A stretch of DNA of 64,000 nucleotides from Gyromitra esculenta (lineage: Eukaryota > Ascomycota > Pezizomycetes > Pezizales > Discinaceae), in NCBI GenBank assembly GCA_038503075.1, contig JBCAML010000019.1, forward strand, positions 1,116,001-1,180,000, in the 5' to 3' direction. Under the pieces are notes generated by a model. The model searched no databases. It saw nothing but the letters and a program-made list of their open reading frames with translations, and was not told the origin of the DNA. The position numbers and the translations under genes were made by a program. Below, piece after piece: positions 30,401-40,520 of the stretch (positions are counted from its first letter, which is position 1; every line of letters starts with the position of its first letter).

Positions 30401-32031
30401 CCTTAACGCGAGTTTTAGCAGCCTGGAAGGCTGCTAAGCTTTTTCCATCCCAGTCGTGCGAGGAAGCAAGTTTGCTTCTTGAGGACGCTGTTAAATTGAT
30501 GCCAAAAATAAGCTCACGGTCTTTGGAGCGAAGAGATCAGCAAGAGTTGCTGTCAAATTTATACGGGCTTTCGTCTGATGCAGCGTCGTTTGCGCTTCAG
30601 GCAGGTCGGGGGGCGTACCATGCCCTGAAATTGCTTGAGCTTAGCCGAGGAATCATCATAGGTTTTGCTATTGATTCCAGGAGCGAACTCTCGGAGCTCA
30701 AATCAACAAATCCAGATTTATTCGATTCTCTCACTCGACTCCGAATGGAGGTTAACTCCCCTCTATCGAGATCCGAAAGTTTTGCCATACGTAGACGGAG
30801 AGAGGCGATGGAAGAAATAGAACTCGTGTTATCCAGTATTCGTCAAATACCTACCTATGAAGGATTTCTATTGCCACCTTCTCCGGAAGACCTCACGAGA
30901 TTGGCTGAATATGGTACGATTGTTCTTTTCAATACCACACCCCTTCGAAGTGACGCCATAATTGTCACAACTTCCTCTATAAAGTCACTGAACCTTCCAA
31001 AATTACACTGTGCCGAAGCCGACGATTATATAGAGAAAATAACCCAGAAACTGGTAAAAGGAACTCCACGAACATACGCTTCAAGGAATAACAAAATGAA
31101 AAAAATTCTGCTCTGGCTATGGAACGTGGCGGTGGACCCAGTTCTAGAGGATCTACAACTCTATGGTGCTATCGAAGATGCTGCTAGCAGCTTACCTCAA
31201 ATATGGTGGATTGGCATAGGAGTACTAAGCATGGCACCTTTCCACGCAGCTGGCGACCATTCTGCACCAACAGGTTCATCCCGCAATACCCTCAGTCGGG
31301 TTGTCTCATCCTACATCCCAACCCTCAAAGCACTTTCGTACGCTCGCCAAAAAGACTTGTCGCTAGTCACCGAATCAAACGTCCAACTTCTCCTTGTCAC
31401 TATGTCGACAACGCCAGGCCATACGCCCCTTCCCCGTGTTGACGAAGAGGTGAAAGCTATCATCAAAATCATTGAAAAAGGAGCTACTCAAACAAAGGAG
31501 CTAGTACAACCTAGTGCCGCTGAGGTACTTGAACAACTCCACCTATATAACGCTGTACACTTTGCCTGTCATGGAGAGTCCAATACCGGGGATCCCTTGA
31601 AAGGCAGCTTGCTTCTTCTCAAAAAAACTTCTGAGCTCGAGCCCCAATCAGATGACGAGGCTGTCGATATGTTAACGGTCCAAGACATATCAGATATGAA
31701 TCTCAAAAAGGCACAAATAGCATATCTCTCTGCTTGTTCTACTGCAGACAATTCAGCAATTGACTTAGGTGACGAAACAATCAATCTTGCAAGTGCGTTT
31801 CAGCTTGCAGGTTTCAATCATGTACTTGCAACTATGTGGAAATGTAAAGATGATGCTTGTATGGAGGTTGCAGGGGAGTTTTATAGTTTCTTGTTCAATG
31901 GCCAGCATGTGGGAAGTAATGAAGGGCATAGACGAGTTAGTATGGCGCTCCATAAGGCTGCGAAGAAATTACGGGACAAAAAACCGGGTGCAGTCCTCGT
32001 CTGGGCTCCATTTATTCACATAGGGCCTTGA
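27448..32031 (+). CDS. TPR-CHAT protein (caspase-like CHAT domain with about 21 repeats)
   Basis: Single open frame of 1527 residues. Residues about 1-975 are about 21 copies of a 44-48-residue helical repeat with core RYxRLGxLSDLExAIxHAEAAL, a TPR-like unit. A linker follows, then a CHAT domain (about 1170-1527). The predicted catalytic dyad is His1375 in HFACHG and Cys1430 in LSACST, with the following AFQLAGFNHVLATMW strand typical of CHAT. CHAT is a caspase/separase-fold protease family. Bacterial TPR-CHAT proteins act in defence and regulated cell death, and fungal homologues are common but poorly characterised. Role here: inferred signal-activated protease. No intron is evident. The transposon nest is 2.3 kb upstream. 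A further 5' exon cannot be excluded. Confidence 0.92.
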   Translation: MEAMDGLDATIEHAQTVLATTLEDDPGRATILAKLGSHFYTRYERFGASSDLEAAIEHAEEALAVMPSNHPKRIAMLNCLSNSLNYRFQRLGAPSDLEVAIKHAEAALALAVEIEDQPHPIRAIILNNLGKNFHARYRRLRELSDLEKSIECAEGALAAISGDDPLRGAILNSLGSSISSRYNHLGSLGDLETAVQHAEAALVATPRDHPDYTSRLNNLSLRFKARYDRLGVLNDLDAAIGYIKEAVSTIPGDHANRAAMLLNLGNYTSSRYLRLGGLADLEAAIGYAEAALIAVTPGNDQIRATILSNLCNYLNARYKRLGVLSDLELAVKNAEGALASTPGSWHPLHAVILSNLHFSFYTRYQRLGSLSDLGVAMKYAEEALAATPENHLSRPSMLINLSNCFGARHQRLGAMSDLELAIKNVEAALAATADDEPDRAAILNNLSNHFSTRYEQLGALADLEVAIVYAEAALAATPEDDPNRGGRLHNLSTHFGLLYGRTRDPDDIEIAIKHGESAVAVTPEDHPDRAATLSGVSSRFNARYQQLGALCDLEVAIQHAEAVLIVVPRDHPDYAKHLHSLSIVLSTRYERLGDLNDLKLAIEHAEAAVVATPADHPNRSRTLSSLGNYFLTLYRRLGALEDLETAITHTEAALAAVLEDCSHTDRASWLINLGACLDARYQRLGSLEDLEAAIRHAKSALVMISEDQLDQDLPIRITILNNLGGFLNARYWRLGTISDIEGAVRYTEEALAETDDDNPDYASISSNLSGFLAVRYERLGALSDLEMAVEHAEAALEVTPKDDHYLAERLGNLGYHFNTLYMRHGELDDVDNALVNTEAALAAIPEDHPTRVKILSNLSEILKNRYHRTGNLSDLEAAIEHAKTALAAIPENHPNRAGLLNKLSNFHYIHYHQPGLENLSDLEAAIKYAEAGLVVTPEDHPDRAGSLSDLADPLLLRHEKVDSNEDRERAFRSLLEAWGCLASPPLTRVLAAWKAAKLFPSQSCEEASLLLEDAVKLMPKISSRSLERRDQQELLSNLYGLSSDAASFALQAGRGAYHALKLLELSRGIIIGFAIDSRSELSELKSTNPDLFDSLTRLRMEVNSPLSRSESFAIRRRREAMEEIELVLSSIRQIPTYEGFLLPPSPEDLTRLAEYGTIVLFNTTPLRSDAIIVTTSSIKSLNLPKLHCAEADDYIEKITQKLVKGTPRTYASRNNKMKKILLWLWNVAVDPVLEDLQLYGAIEDAASSLPQIWWIGIGVLSMAPFHAAGDHSAPTGSSRNTLSRVVSSYIPTLKALSYARQKDLSLVTESNVQLLLVTMSTTPGHTPLPRVDEEVKAIIKIIEKGATQTKELVQPSAAEVLEQLHLYNAVHFACHGESNTGDPLKGSLLLLKKTSELEPQSDDEAVDMLTVQDISDMNLKKAQIAYLSACSTADNSAIDLGDETINLASAFQLAGFNHVLATMWKCKDDACMEVAGEFYSFLFNGQHVGSNEGHRRVSMALHKAAKKLRDKKPGAVLVWAPFIHIGP

Positions 32032-32559
32032 GACTTTGAGATGCAGTGGAGTGGCTAAAGGCATGATATATTCTTACATGAGTCGGCTATAGAATTAATA
32101 CTGACGCTAGTTTTAGGGATACGCGGGCTTTTTTTCTGACTTGTAGCTTCTTCGGTTTGGCGCCTTGTGCCAGACTTTTTTCTGTGGATGGAAAACTATT
32201 AGGAACAGATTCTCATCGTTGGTAAAACGGATGCATTCCTATACTTGTAGATTAGGAAAGTAGGCTTGAGAGTCACTTGGTTTCTTTGTCTGTATAATTT
32301 ATTAGGGCGCTTTCGGGGAACGGAGGTTAGTTGGGATGAAAACGCTTCTATAAACCACTCAGCTACATGTAAGTTATGCAGGGCCGAGACCCTACCAGGA
32401 GCGAGCTAAAATGAAGAACAGCCTCCCTACCCAAGCGAGACCCCCAAAAAACCACCCGGCCTCCTAACTCACCACCCTTTGTCTACGGAAAACAAGAGAC
32501 CAACCTCTAAACCTCAGCCCAGCAAAACCCAACTCCTAACACCACCCAAAAACAAAAGA

Positions 32560-32676
32560 GTTCAGTACCTAGGATTCCCACATGGTCACCCACTGCAGTA
32601 CTAACCAGGCGATACGATGCTTGGATATGCCAGAGCGGACGGGATGGCTCATTCTCATCGTTCTATGACCGAACAC
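32560..32676 (-). rRNA. 5S rRNA gene, copy 1
   Basis: The reverse strand matches fungal 5S: CCATCCCGTCCGCTC, then CGCCTGGTTAGTACTGCAG and GTGGGTGACCA. It differs from the copy at 35081-35197 at one position near the 3' end. T-runs just downstream on the minus strand (32545-32557) would terminate Pol III. Confidence 0.85.
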
Positions 32677-32929
32677 ATCACTTCTGAGCACTTTGGGATA
32701 ATAAAGGTGTTGGGATTCACCCATATTATCTTTTCTTGCGCACCCCCACCAATATAAACGAGAGCACGCAGCAAGCCTGAAGAGAAGCAAGCCGAGTAAA
32801 GGCAATACAAACAACCAATCTCGTTCGAGGTTGTTATTCCATCGGCGTTTTTCGAACGTTCAATTTGATCTATGCAAGCCTGCACGTGAAAAGTCGGAAA
32901 GAAATCATGTTTGTGTACACACTCCCATC

Positions 32930-33110
32930 CCTACTGCCGTTGCCCGCTGTGCACCGTAGGCATTCCATCTCCGTCTGCATCTCCACTTCATCCCCATCTC
33001 CACTCCCTCCTCGTCTCGACTTCGTCCCCATCCCCACATCCTTCCCATCTCACAGCCCCCCCATCTCGCAACCTCTCCATCCCACTATATCCACCACACC
33101 TCCATCTCCG
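32930..33110. repeat. Low-complexity C/T-rich tract
   Basis: Degenerate CCATCTCC-like repetition, strongly pyrimidine-rich on the plus strand. The overlapping short ORFs are low-complexity artefacts. Confidence 0.6.
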
Positions 33111-33351
33111 TAAGCTACCAAGGCTCAGAAAATTTCCTGACGAAAAGGAAGGATTGTGACTACTAGTGATCGTGATAAAGTTGATTGCAGGCAATAGACT
33201 TTCATCCATTATCACTGAACCCTATATAGCTAACTCATTTCTATGTATATGGTACTCATGAAACTCGAAATCTTCAACTCGAACATGCTAGTCAATTCTT
33301 TATAACTTGAAGTTCAGATTACTTGTTTCTTTTTGCTAACGCCTCACCTCA

Positions 33352-33520
33352 GGCACAACTAGTAATGCAGACAACTACGAAAGGAACCGAAATTGTGCTA
33401 GATGCACCAAAAGCCGCACTTCATGGATTTGGCAAAAGGCTCGGGGACATAAGTTCGAAGTTGGGAGAATTAGACGCAAAGTTTACTAGCTTAGACCTGA
33501 GGATCAAGCATATCGAGTGA
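33352..33520 (+). CDS. Possible terminal exon of an unrecognised gene
   Basis: After a pyrimidine-rich stretch and CCTCAG (a good 3' splice site), an open frame reads AQLVMQTTTKG to DLRIKHIE-stop. It has a heptad-like helical C-terminal half. No convincing upstream exon was found. It may be a gene remnant. Confidence 0.25.
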
Positions 33521-33530
33521 GACTCGAGTG

Positions 33531-33715
33531 TATAGCTACACCTCGCTATGCCGGAACCCATTATGCCAAATCCCTTGCTGTCCCGTACAAAATACCTTGA
33601 CCAAAACATTTTTTCTACTGCAAAGTGGATTTGCTGTCCTGGAAAACTTGCTATCTCGTACAAGATCCACCGGATTCTTGATATCCGACATAACGAGGTG
33701 TGATTGTAATTATAG
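33531..33715. mobile_element. Foldback element, copy a
   Basis: Imperfect terminal inverted repeats: left CACCTCGCTATGCCGGA (33539-33555), right TCCGACATAACGAGGTGTG (33684-33702). Related ends occur at 35653-36025 and 45608-45773. No ORF. Confidence 0.55.
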
Positions 33716-34789
33716 CCATAATAATTTTCCTTTAGACTGGCTATAGGAAGGTGAATCTTTTAGAATGTGTGTTTTCTATCCCTAAACTAACATATTTTTC
33801 ATGCGAAAACCGAGCTCAGACCGACACCAGCCCCCGATGGTGAGGAACTAGTTTCTCTCAACAACAATACCGCTCCCTCAGGAGGAGCTGAATGCAGTGG
33901 TACCGGCTCCTGCTTAGGTGAGGACATGGGGGGGGAGAGGGAAGATGAATAGTACGCTGATGAAGTGGGTTTCGTTTGGGAGGAATTGAGTGATTATAGT
34001 CAGCAAAGAACTGTTCCGACATAGCTAGCATATGAAGATGAACTAAGAGAGCAACTTCAAATGGGAGCTCTCTACTAAGAAAAATGCTTGGTCATAGGGA
34101 GAAGAAACATAGTATATAAGGAAGAAAAAAGAGGATGGAACTTTCCGGAAAGGCTTCAGGGGTAGAACGATAGAACGAAGATTGAGCTTTCTCCTGTTGG
34201 TTCCTACTATTCTGTAGCTGTCTTATTAATGAACACTCGTACATGTTTGCGTGGAAGTCAAGTAACTAGCTAGCTTAACACCTCTCCCGTCAGTGGAAGA
34301 ATACTTGTATTTAGATTTATTAATCATTGGCATCGCTCTCAGACACTAGGAATTTAGCTTCATGTCTCAATATTCACACAAACCAAGATACATCACCTTG
34401 TCTTTCTCCACGCTCTTCCAATCTCAAAAATAAAAGATTGTAACGAGTATTGCTTGAGAAACGCCAACCCACGTTAGATAGGGAACTCCTTCAAGTAGCT
34501 CATACAATCTAGTAAACATATCCCTAGCCATAACCCACTAAACTTAATTATCATATAGTGATATTTCGGTATATTCGTCTTGTGTTGAGCGGGGGCCATA
34601 CGCACACTCTCCAACAGTAGGACTCTACTTAATTGTGTGAGACTCTCGAAATTCCAAGATTCTAGAGTGTTATACCATGGCCAGACCAATATTATCACGC
34701 TGATGCTTCTGAAATCGCTTTTCCATTATATCAGCTTATCCCGATGGTGTTCGCATCCTCAAAACAAGTCAGCGCCTACTTATTCCAGG
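33716..34789. other. Intergenic, nothing recognised
   Basis: AT-rich sequence with short shadow ORFs only. Confidence 0.55.
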
Positions 34790-34925
34790 GTTAGAGATAG
34801 AACCTCAGGTCGGTATACATAGGCGGTGTGCCAACCGGGCTAACGTGTTCAAGCTATAGCACGATACCCGGATATGTCAAAGGAACGGGACAGCTCATTT
34901 CCATCTCCCAATAACCAACCCGTTA
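34790..34925 (-). pseudogene. 5S rRNA-like remnant
   Basis: The segment GGATATGTCAAAGGAACGGG (34871-34890) and the adjoining CAGCTCATTTCCATC align to the matching part of the two intact 5S genes with many changes. The half toward 34790 is only weakly similar and also resembles a decayed tRNA (box-A-like TTAGCCCGGTTGG on the minus strand). Confidence 0.45.
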
Positions 34926-35080
34926 TCCCTAGACGGCCATGGCTTATAAGAGCCACTAAAATAACGCCAAGTGATTAGCCGTATGCGTTCGTAGAACTTT
35001 GCTCCTCTCTACTAATACCACTGTTAACCCTCCTCTAACGCAAGAGGTAAGATGAACCATGAAAAAATAAAAAAATTTGA

Positions 35081-35197
35081 GTTCAGTACCTGGGATTCCC
35101 ACATGGTCACCCACTGCAGTACTAACCAGGCGATACGATGCTTGGATATGCCAGAGCGGACGGGATGGCTCATTCTCATCGTTCTATGACCGAACAC
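35081..35197 (-). rRNA. 5S rRNA gene, copy 2
   Basis: 117 bases, the same as copy 1 except one site. Followed on the minus strand by long T-runs (35062-35077), a strong Pol III terminator. Flanks differ from copy 1, so the two copies are dispersed and not a tandem array. Confidence 0.87.
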
Positions 35198-35652
35198 GTT
35201 ACTTACATTCAGGAATGGGATTATAAGGACATTCGCAGAGGTAAACTTAGATTCTTCCGATCACATACCCACCAGTCGATCTTAATTATATCTACCAACG
35301 CAACATATGAGACTACATGTACATGTACATGTGCTCGTCTTCAGGCGAAGAACCCAGAAACATCGGGTGCGTGATTTTGTATGCTTAGAATTCATGCCTA
35401 GTGCCACTGGCATTACTCTTGTTTCCGGGTTCTTGTCCTGGAAGGCAGGTATGATAGAGATGCTTGAAATCGTTTAGTAATTTATGACAAGTCAGCACTA
35501 AACAGGGAGCGCTGGAGAACATGGACTAGGGATATAATTAATTGACGGTCTTATCCATGAACACATGTAGTTCATATCAAGATTTGGGTGCTAAATGGCC
35601 TTGAGAGCTACATCCCAGCGCACTGCTCGGCTTCCTCCCCGAGAATACCAAT

Positions 35653-36025
35653 ACAGTCTCAACTCGATATGCCGGATGCCAAGTGTCAGGTGGATTTCCT
35701 ACGTGATAGAAAATTATCCGCAACAGCAAATGACTCCTAAGCCTAGAGCACCATAAAATCTTAGGGTTAGGGGGCTTGGGTCTTTGAAAGAGACTAGTGC
35801 CCCCTCAATGGGTATAAAAATCGGGTGCCAAGCTAAGAAAATCCATGACAGCAAATATTATTTATATAGTGGCAGGGGTCTAATATCTCCTATCTACCAT
35901 ACAGCACGGGATAGCAAAAATATCCGAGACAGCAAATTAATTTTGGTGGTGGAAATTCACAGTAGCAAAACTTGTACGTGACAGCAAGGGATCCGGGGCA
36001 GTGAGTTCCGGCATATCGACTGTAG
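35653..36025. mobile_element. Foldback element, copy b
   Basis: Ends carry CGATATGCCGGA (35665-35676) and TCCGGCATATCG (36007-36018) with ACAGTC/GACTGT nearby. Inside, motifs such as GACAGCAAAT and ATCCGAGACAGC recur. The left 100 bases align with copy c. Confidence 0.55.
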
Positions 36026-36178
36026 ATCTAATTCGTGACGGTGATCGTTTTTTTAGTGGGACTTGATTGTTGCAGGGGTGAGCCGAAGAGTAACTGTCGG
36101 AAAATCTTGCCCAAACTCTCAATTAGGTCTTGATATATCTTCTAGATTGCGGACTTCTAGCGTCTATTTGCTATTGTG

Positions 36179-36324
36179 CTCGGGTCAGGCAAGAATTTTG
36201 GAAATACAAGGGAGACCCCTAAAGGGATATCGGTTGGCTAGAATAACAGAAAGTCAAGAATTATAAGTTTCCTATTTGCCGTTGGGATCCCCCTTGTATT
36301 TCCAAACTTCTTGCCTGGCCCGAG
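36179..36324. repeat. Inverted repeat, about 35-bp arms
   Basis: CTCGGGTCAGGCAAGAATTT (36179-36198) and onward is mirrored by a right arm ending CTTCTTGCCTGGCCCGAG (36307-36324). The spacer is about 75 bases. It could be a small MITE or hairpin. No flanking duplication was confirmed. Confidence 0.7.
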
Positions 36325-36542
36325 TAAGTATTTGACTGTCATCTAGTCGTGATTAGACTCGTTCTTAGAGTTATCCGGTGAACGTTTTCCTAGCTTAACT
36401 ACTCCAATTTTAGGGCACAGGTATCAGAATTTATTATGGGTTCCGCAGTGCATTGATTGATTGATAAACAAGAATTTCTACCCAAAACCATCCACACTAG
36501 GCCTACATGCGAAATTCCCTCCCCTCCCCCACAAGGTAATTT

Positions 36543-36953
36543 TTAGATGAGGATAAGACAACCATCTACATTCGCGATCCTCTCGGCCAAATTGAGCTCG
36601 TACGATACCCATTCTTCCTGGGCATTCAGTAATGATGCCCTCAGATAAGGGACTCCAAATTCGTCTTGAAAGAACTCTAGGTCCTGTGCAGTCTCGGTGA
36701 AAGCCCCTCCACCCCAAACAAAGCATCCTAATTCAAAAAAAAAAGATACGTTAGACCACAATGAGGGTAGAAGCAAGGGATAGTGGTGAGGAAGAAAGGA
36801 ATGGCGCTCACCATCTTCGTTGCCAAGGATCTCATCGAGAATAAGTGATGTTTGCACCCACTCGCCGTAGGCATCTTGGATCTCGGCGAAGAGGATGGTT
36901 TGACCACCTTGGTTTTCGATATAGATTCCTTGGGCGGTTTCGTGGAAAGACAT
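36543..36953 (-). CDS. Cyanovirin-N homology (CVNH) lectin-like protein
   Basis: Two exons, 36953-36812 and 36727-36543, joined across a GT-AG intron of 84 bases, give 108 residues. The two internal repeats of the CVNH fold are visible: MSFHETAQGIYIENQGG to GNEDG, and CFVWGGGAFTETAQDLEF to LAERIANVDGCLI. CVNH proteins are small mannose-binding lectins known from truffles, Neurospora and ferns. No signal peptide is seen, so a cytosolic location is likely. The ATG at 36953 is chosen because MSFH is the typical CVNH start. A TATA-like TATATAAAA lies about 130 bases upstream. Confidence 0.88.
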   Translation of the reverse strand: MSFHETAQGIYIENQGGQTILFAEIQDAYGEWVQTSLILDEILGNEDGERHSFLPHHYPLLLPSLWSNVSFFFELGCFVWGGGAFTETAQDLEFFQDEFGVPYLRASLLNAQEEWVSYELNLAERIANVDGCLILI

Positions 36954-36992
36954 GGCTGTTTTACGATTTGTATGATTGGGTTGAAAGAACAC

Positions 36993-38441
36993 TTTAGAGG
37001 GGAAGTTTGAGCTTAGGTGGAAGGTGGATACGTTGAACTTAATGCAGAGAAAAGGGCAGAGATTCAGGGAGGAAAGGTGGTTTTTTATATACAGAGGGAA
37101 GATTAAACCCCCCTCCCCTCAACAGCCAAGCTAGATTAAATATTACTCACCGGCCACAAAAGCAAGTTGATTCGGCTGATGCAGTTTTGGAAGAGGGGTT
37201 TTAGGGGCTCAGCTGAAGTCGACTTCATTCTGCGACAGATGTTAGACCTTGGATTGAGTGTTGCGTCGTCATCGAAAATAACGCGGATATACGGAACACA
37301 AGAATGGCGTAAAAACCAATGCAGGCAATAGGGACCCCCACAAAATATCACCACGAAATGGCGTGGAAGATAACCATTCTACACTTCAAGTACTTCTATG
37401 AGGAAGGACATCAGTATCACCGACGAAAGCGCTCATAGTTTTAGTGCTAGAGGTGAAACTGAATGTCTAGACCGCTATTCCTGAACACTCGACTTGTGAA
37501 GGTATTTACAAATGGTACCACACGGAAGCGACTGGCTATTCCCTAGGATTGTCTTAATTGTTCATTAACAGCCTAGCTAGGTCTTTGCGGAAAGGCGGTT
37601 CTGCAGAAGGGCTCCCAACCAGCCAGCTCCATCAAGATGTGTTTGATATACATGCGAACGGTCTACTAATCAGGCGGATACAACAAGGATCGTACAGAAC
37701 TAAAGAGGGGTGTTTTGGGGGGCACAGAGCTAGCGAAAGCTTGAATCAATGGTCGTGATGGTTTAGGCCACGACCAGGTTCAGGACTTCCCTTTCTGATA
37801 TTGGGCTGGGGAAATTGCTGACATGGGACGGGAAACCCGTTGTGCCATCTTTCCGACTATCCGATTACACCAAGCATAAGCGAGACATATGCAGCACGAG
37901 CAAATCTTTCGAATCGGACCTGGCACTCGATACAAGTTAGTCCCAAAACGGGGTAGAGCATCCAGGGCGTACGTACCCGGTCCAGATCATAATCCTTAGC
38001 ATATTCGGGGGCTGCGTTCAACTTTTGGCAGAAACACCATCCACGGCAAATCACTCGAAATCTACAGAATGAAGTCTACAGTCTAAGACTCAAGACGCGG
38101 GCTTGAGGGTGCCTAGGAAATTGCTCTAATTTTTCGATCCCATCTTAATGTTACGTGTGGTTATATTCTCAATAGAGCAGAAAAAAATCGAATAGTGGGT
38201 GTTGGTACTTTACGTCAGTCATATCGATGGAAACTTCTTGCATGAGCTTGCTAATTCGGAAATCGAGCAGTTCATCCGTGTTAGACTGGAATTCTCGCAG
38301 AGAATATGGAAATTCTCAAGATTAAGTCTATGCGAACTGCGGAACATACGAGATTATGACCACAACATCGCGCTGGGATAGACGATCTCTGTTTAACCTC
38401 TCCTCCAACCATCAACACACGGTGCATCACTCATCTCCTCA
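36993..38441. other. Intergenic, nothing recognised
   Basis: Contains the presumed CVNH promoter (TATA-like near 37083). No supported gene otherwise. Confidence 0.5.
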
Positions 38442-39325
38442 ATGACAGTCACACGCTCTAAATATAACAGTGGTTGCCTTTTTTGCTCTGCCCTCGGCGA
38501 CCGCGGCCTAATTAACCACCACCTGAATAAATTCATTCCCCTTCTGGCTTCGAAACTGAAATCAATCTCAAAAGTTGCCATCGATGATTTCCATCCGGTA
38601 AATATCGTGAAAGCCGCACGCTATGACAGACAGAGTCCTCGAACAAGGGCTCGAATCAAGGATGAAGAATGGGAGAGACCTGAGCTGGCGGAATGGATTG
38701 TGTTGACTGAATTCGGAAAGAAGGTCCTTGTTCCGTTATCAGGACCTGACGCTGTGAGCTTGCTTTTTTTTGTTCATTCTCTTCGCCAAATTCGGTTCTA
38801 ATGTAAGAGTTATAGTTAGGGAAGCATGCGTCCCGCGTTAGGATCCCAAAAGAATGGTGGGAAAATAAAGTTGCTGAAGCTGTCTACTATACCACATGCA
38901 ACTCTGAGAACTTCAACCTTAGCAATTTCATTGTTGATGCTCTGCGGGAAGCTTACCGTATATGGTATCCTGGCGAAGAATGCATCATATTTGACAATAT
39001 CGATGAGTTTACGCGCTCTCCTAATATGTACGTTTTCCAACTTAAAATTCCTTGGTTTTAGTTCTCTATTAACATGGCTATATAATGGCGAAAGCTCCAC
39101 CCTTAGTAGATTCACATTTTTATCAACCGCTTCGCCTGCCCCGCACACTCCTAAATCTTCAGCCTATATTGCGGCTCAAATGGCTGCCATTGTAGGTATT
39201 TGTATCTTTATTTAACTGTAGGAGTTTACTGATCCCCACAGGTGATGGATCCAGAGGACGATCAAGAACCCCAGAAACACGAGGAAACTCCTCCTCCTCA
39301 TATGAAACGAATCAAGCAGCAGTAG
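38442..39325 (+). CDS. Unrecognised four-exon gene
   Basis: Proposed exons are 38442-38753, 38816-39027, 39110-39191 and 39242-39325, all with GT-AG introns of 50-82 bases. They give 229 residues in one frame. Visible features: CLFCSALGDRG near the start, a basic middle, an aromatic acidic stretch in exon 2 (KEWWENKVAEAVYY, then YRIWYPGEECIIFDNIDEF) and a Pro/Glu tail ending KRIKQQ. Exon 2 fixes the frame because the alternative frames are not protein-like. I do not recognise a family. The third acceptor has two in-frame choices three bases apart (39107 or 39110). Confidence 0.55.
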
Positions 39326-40019
39326 ACTTTAACTTTCCTTGATCATATGAAGAGGGAGAATTTGGAGGGAAGCGGATCGAGATCCAGGCAGATTTTGATG
39401 CTTTCATACCCTAAAAGATGTCTCTCCTTTTATATTTACTCCCTATCATAGGTTAATTGAAACTATAAGAGACTGGAATCTATAAACTAGTATAATTCTT
39501 GACATGGGTGGGTTGTTCTTTATACTTAACTCTATACTGCCTTCGCAAATGTTGCATTGAAAATTTTGGTGGGAAGGAATTTTGAGAAGAACCACTTTTT
39601 ATTAAGTCATAGATCATAGATATTTTTCGTGTCCAAGCTACCACCCGTTATTTCTCTTACCAGAATGCTCAAGTTTATTTCCGCGTAATGATATGTGTCC
39701 CCTATGCTAGAAAAACTCCGGAAAACCGCAATACTTCTAGAAAAATCTAGTACGGGACACAAACTGGAGATACAACTATAATGATACCCCCCGGTTCGGG
39801 TCGCCAGTACTTATATCCTCAAGAAATGAACATGAACAGTAGAGATTATAGAAGGCCATGATTTCGATAAGCTAGCAGCATTTATAGCCAAGATCAAAAC
39901 GGCAAACGATAAACAAGTATTGACTATCGATGCCATTGAAGAATCAAAACCTAATTCCCAAAACGCCTTCCCCAGTAACCCTCATCGCTCAAACAAAACA
40001 TAAAACCCACACACCCCTC
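39326..40019. other. Intergenic between convergent genes
   Basis: 3' flanks of the four-exon gene and the parvulin gene. No feature seen. Confidence 0.55.
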
Positions 40020-40520
40020 CTACTTCCGACCTTCCACCATAATACCTACACCAAATCAGCACCCTACACCCCCCTTCCGAAACGAGTGCCAAAAAAAAAA
40101 AACCAAAAAAAACTCACAATGATATCCCTCTGAAGTCTTGATAGCAGGGTTGGTATAGATCGGCTTATCCACCGTACTCACCTGCAGCGCATAAGCCGCA
40201 TCCTCGAAATCCTTCAATAGACTTCCACGGATCTTCCACCCCAGAGAGCCTCCCTGTCTCGCTTTATCCTCGCTCAGCTCCCGCGCGACGGTGTCGAACT
40301 TCTCCCCGTTTCCGAGACGCTCGAGAACTGTTTCCATCTTTGAGTGCTTCTCGCACAGGATATGTCGGACGTTGAGGGAGTTGGCAGGCTTTAGCTTGTC
40401 ATCTTTGCCTTTACCCTTGCCTTTCGCGTCTGATGATGACGACGCAGAGGCATCCTTTTTGGTCTCCTTGCCTTTGGTCTCCTTGCCTTTGGCAGCGGGT
40501 TTGGGGGTGGATTTGCCCAT
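40020..40520 (-). CDS. Parvulin-type peptidyl-prolyl cis-trans isomerase (Par14/Pin4-like)
   Basis: Exons 40520-40118 and 40045-40020, intron 72 bases (GTGAGT to TAG), 142 residues. A Lys-rich disordered N-terminus (about 1-45) precedes a single parvulin domain: NVRHILCEKHSK, FDTVARELSEDKARQGGSLGW, then EDAAYAL, and KTSEGYHCIMVEGRK at the end. The short second exon is needed to complete this typical ending. There is no WW domain, so it is the Par14 type, not Pin1. It would isomerise Xaa-Pro bonds. Par14 proteins are nuclear or nucleolar and linked to ribosome biogenesis. Confidence 0.93.

Noticed and set aside
32865..33215. Overlapping ORFs on both strands
   Set aside because: They translate a low-complexity C/T-rich tract and contain no domain.
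35310..35335. Short ACATGT tandem repeat
   Set aside because: Only three or so units and no sign of function.
38826..39215. 129-residue plus-strand ORF
   Set aside because: Out of frame with the spliced gene at 38442-39325, whose exon 2 frame (KEWWENKVAEAVYY) is far more protein-like.
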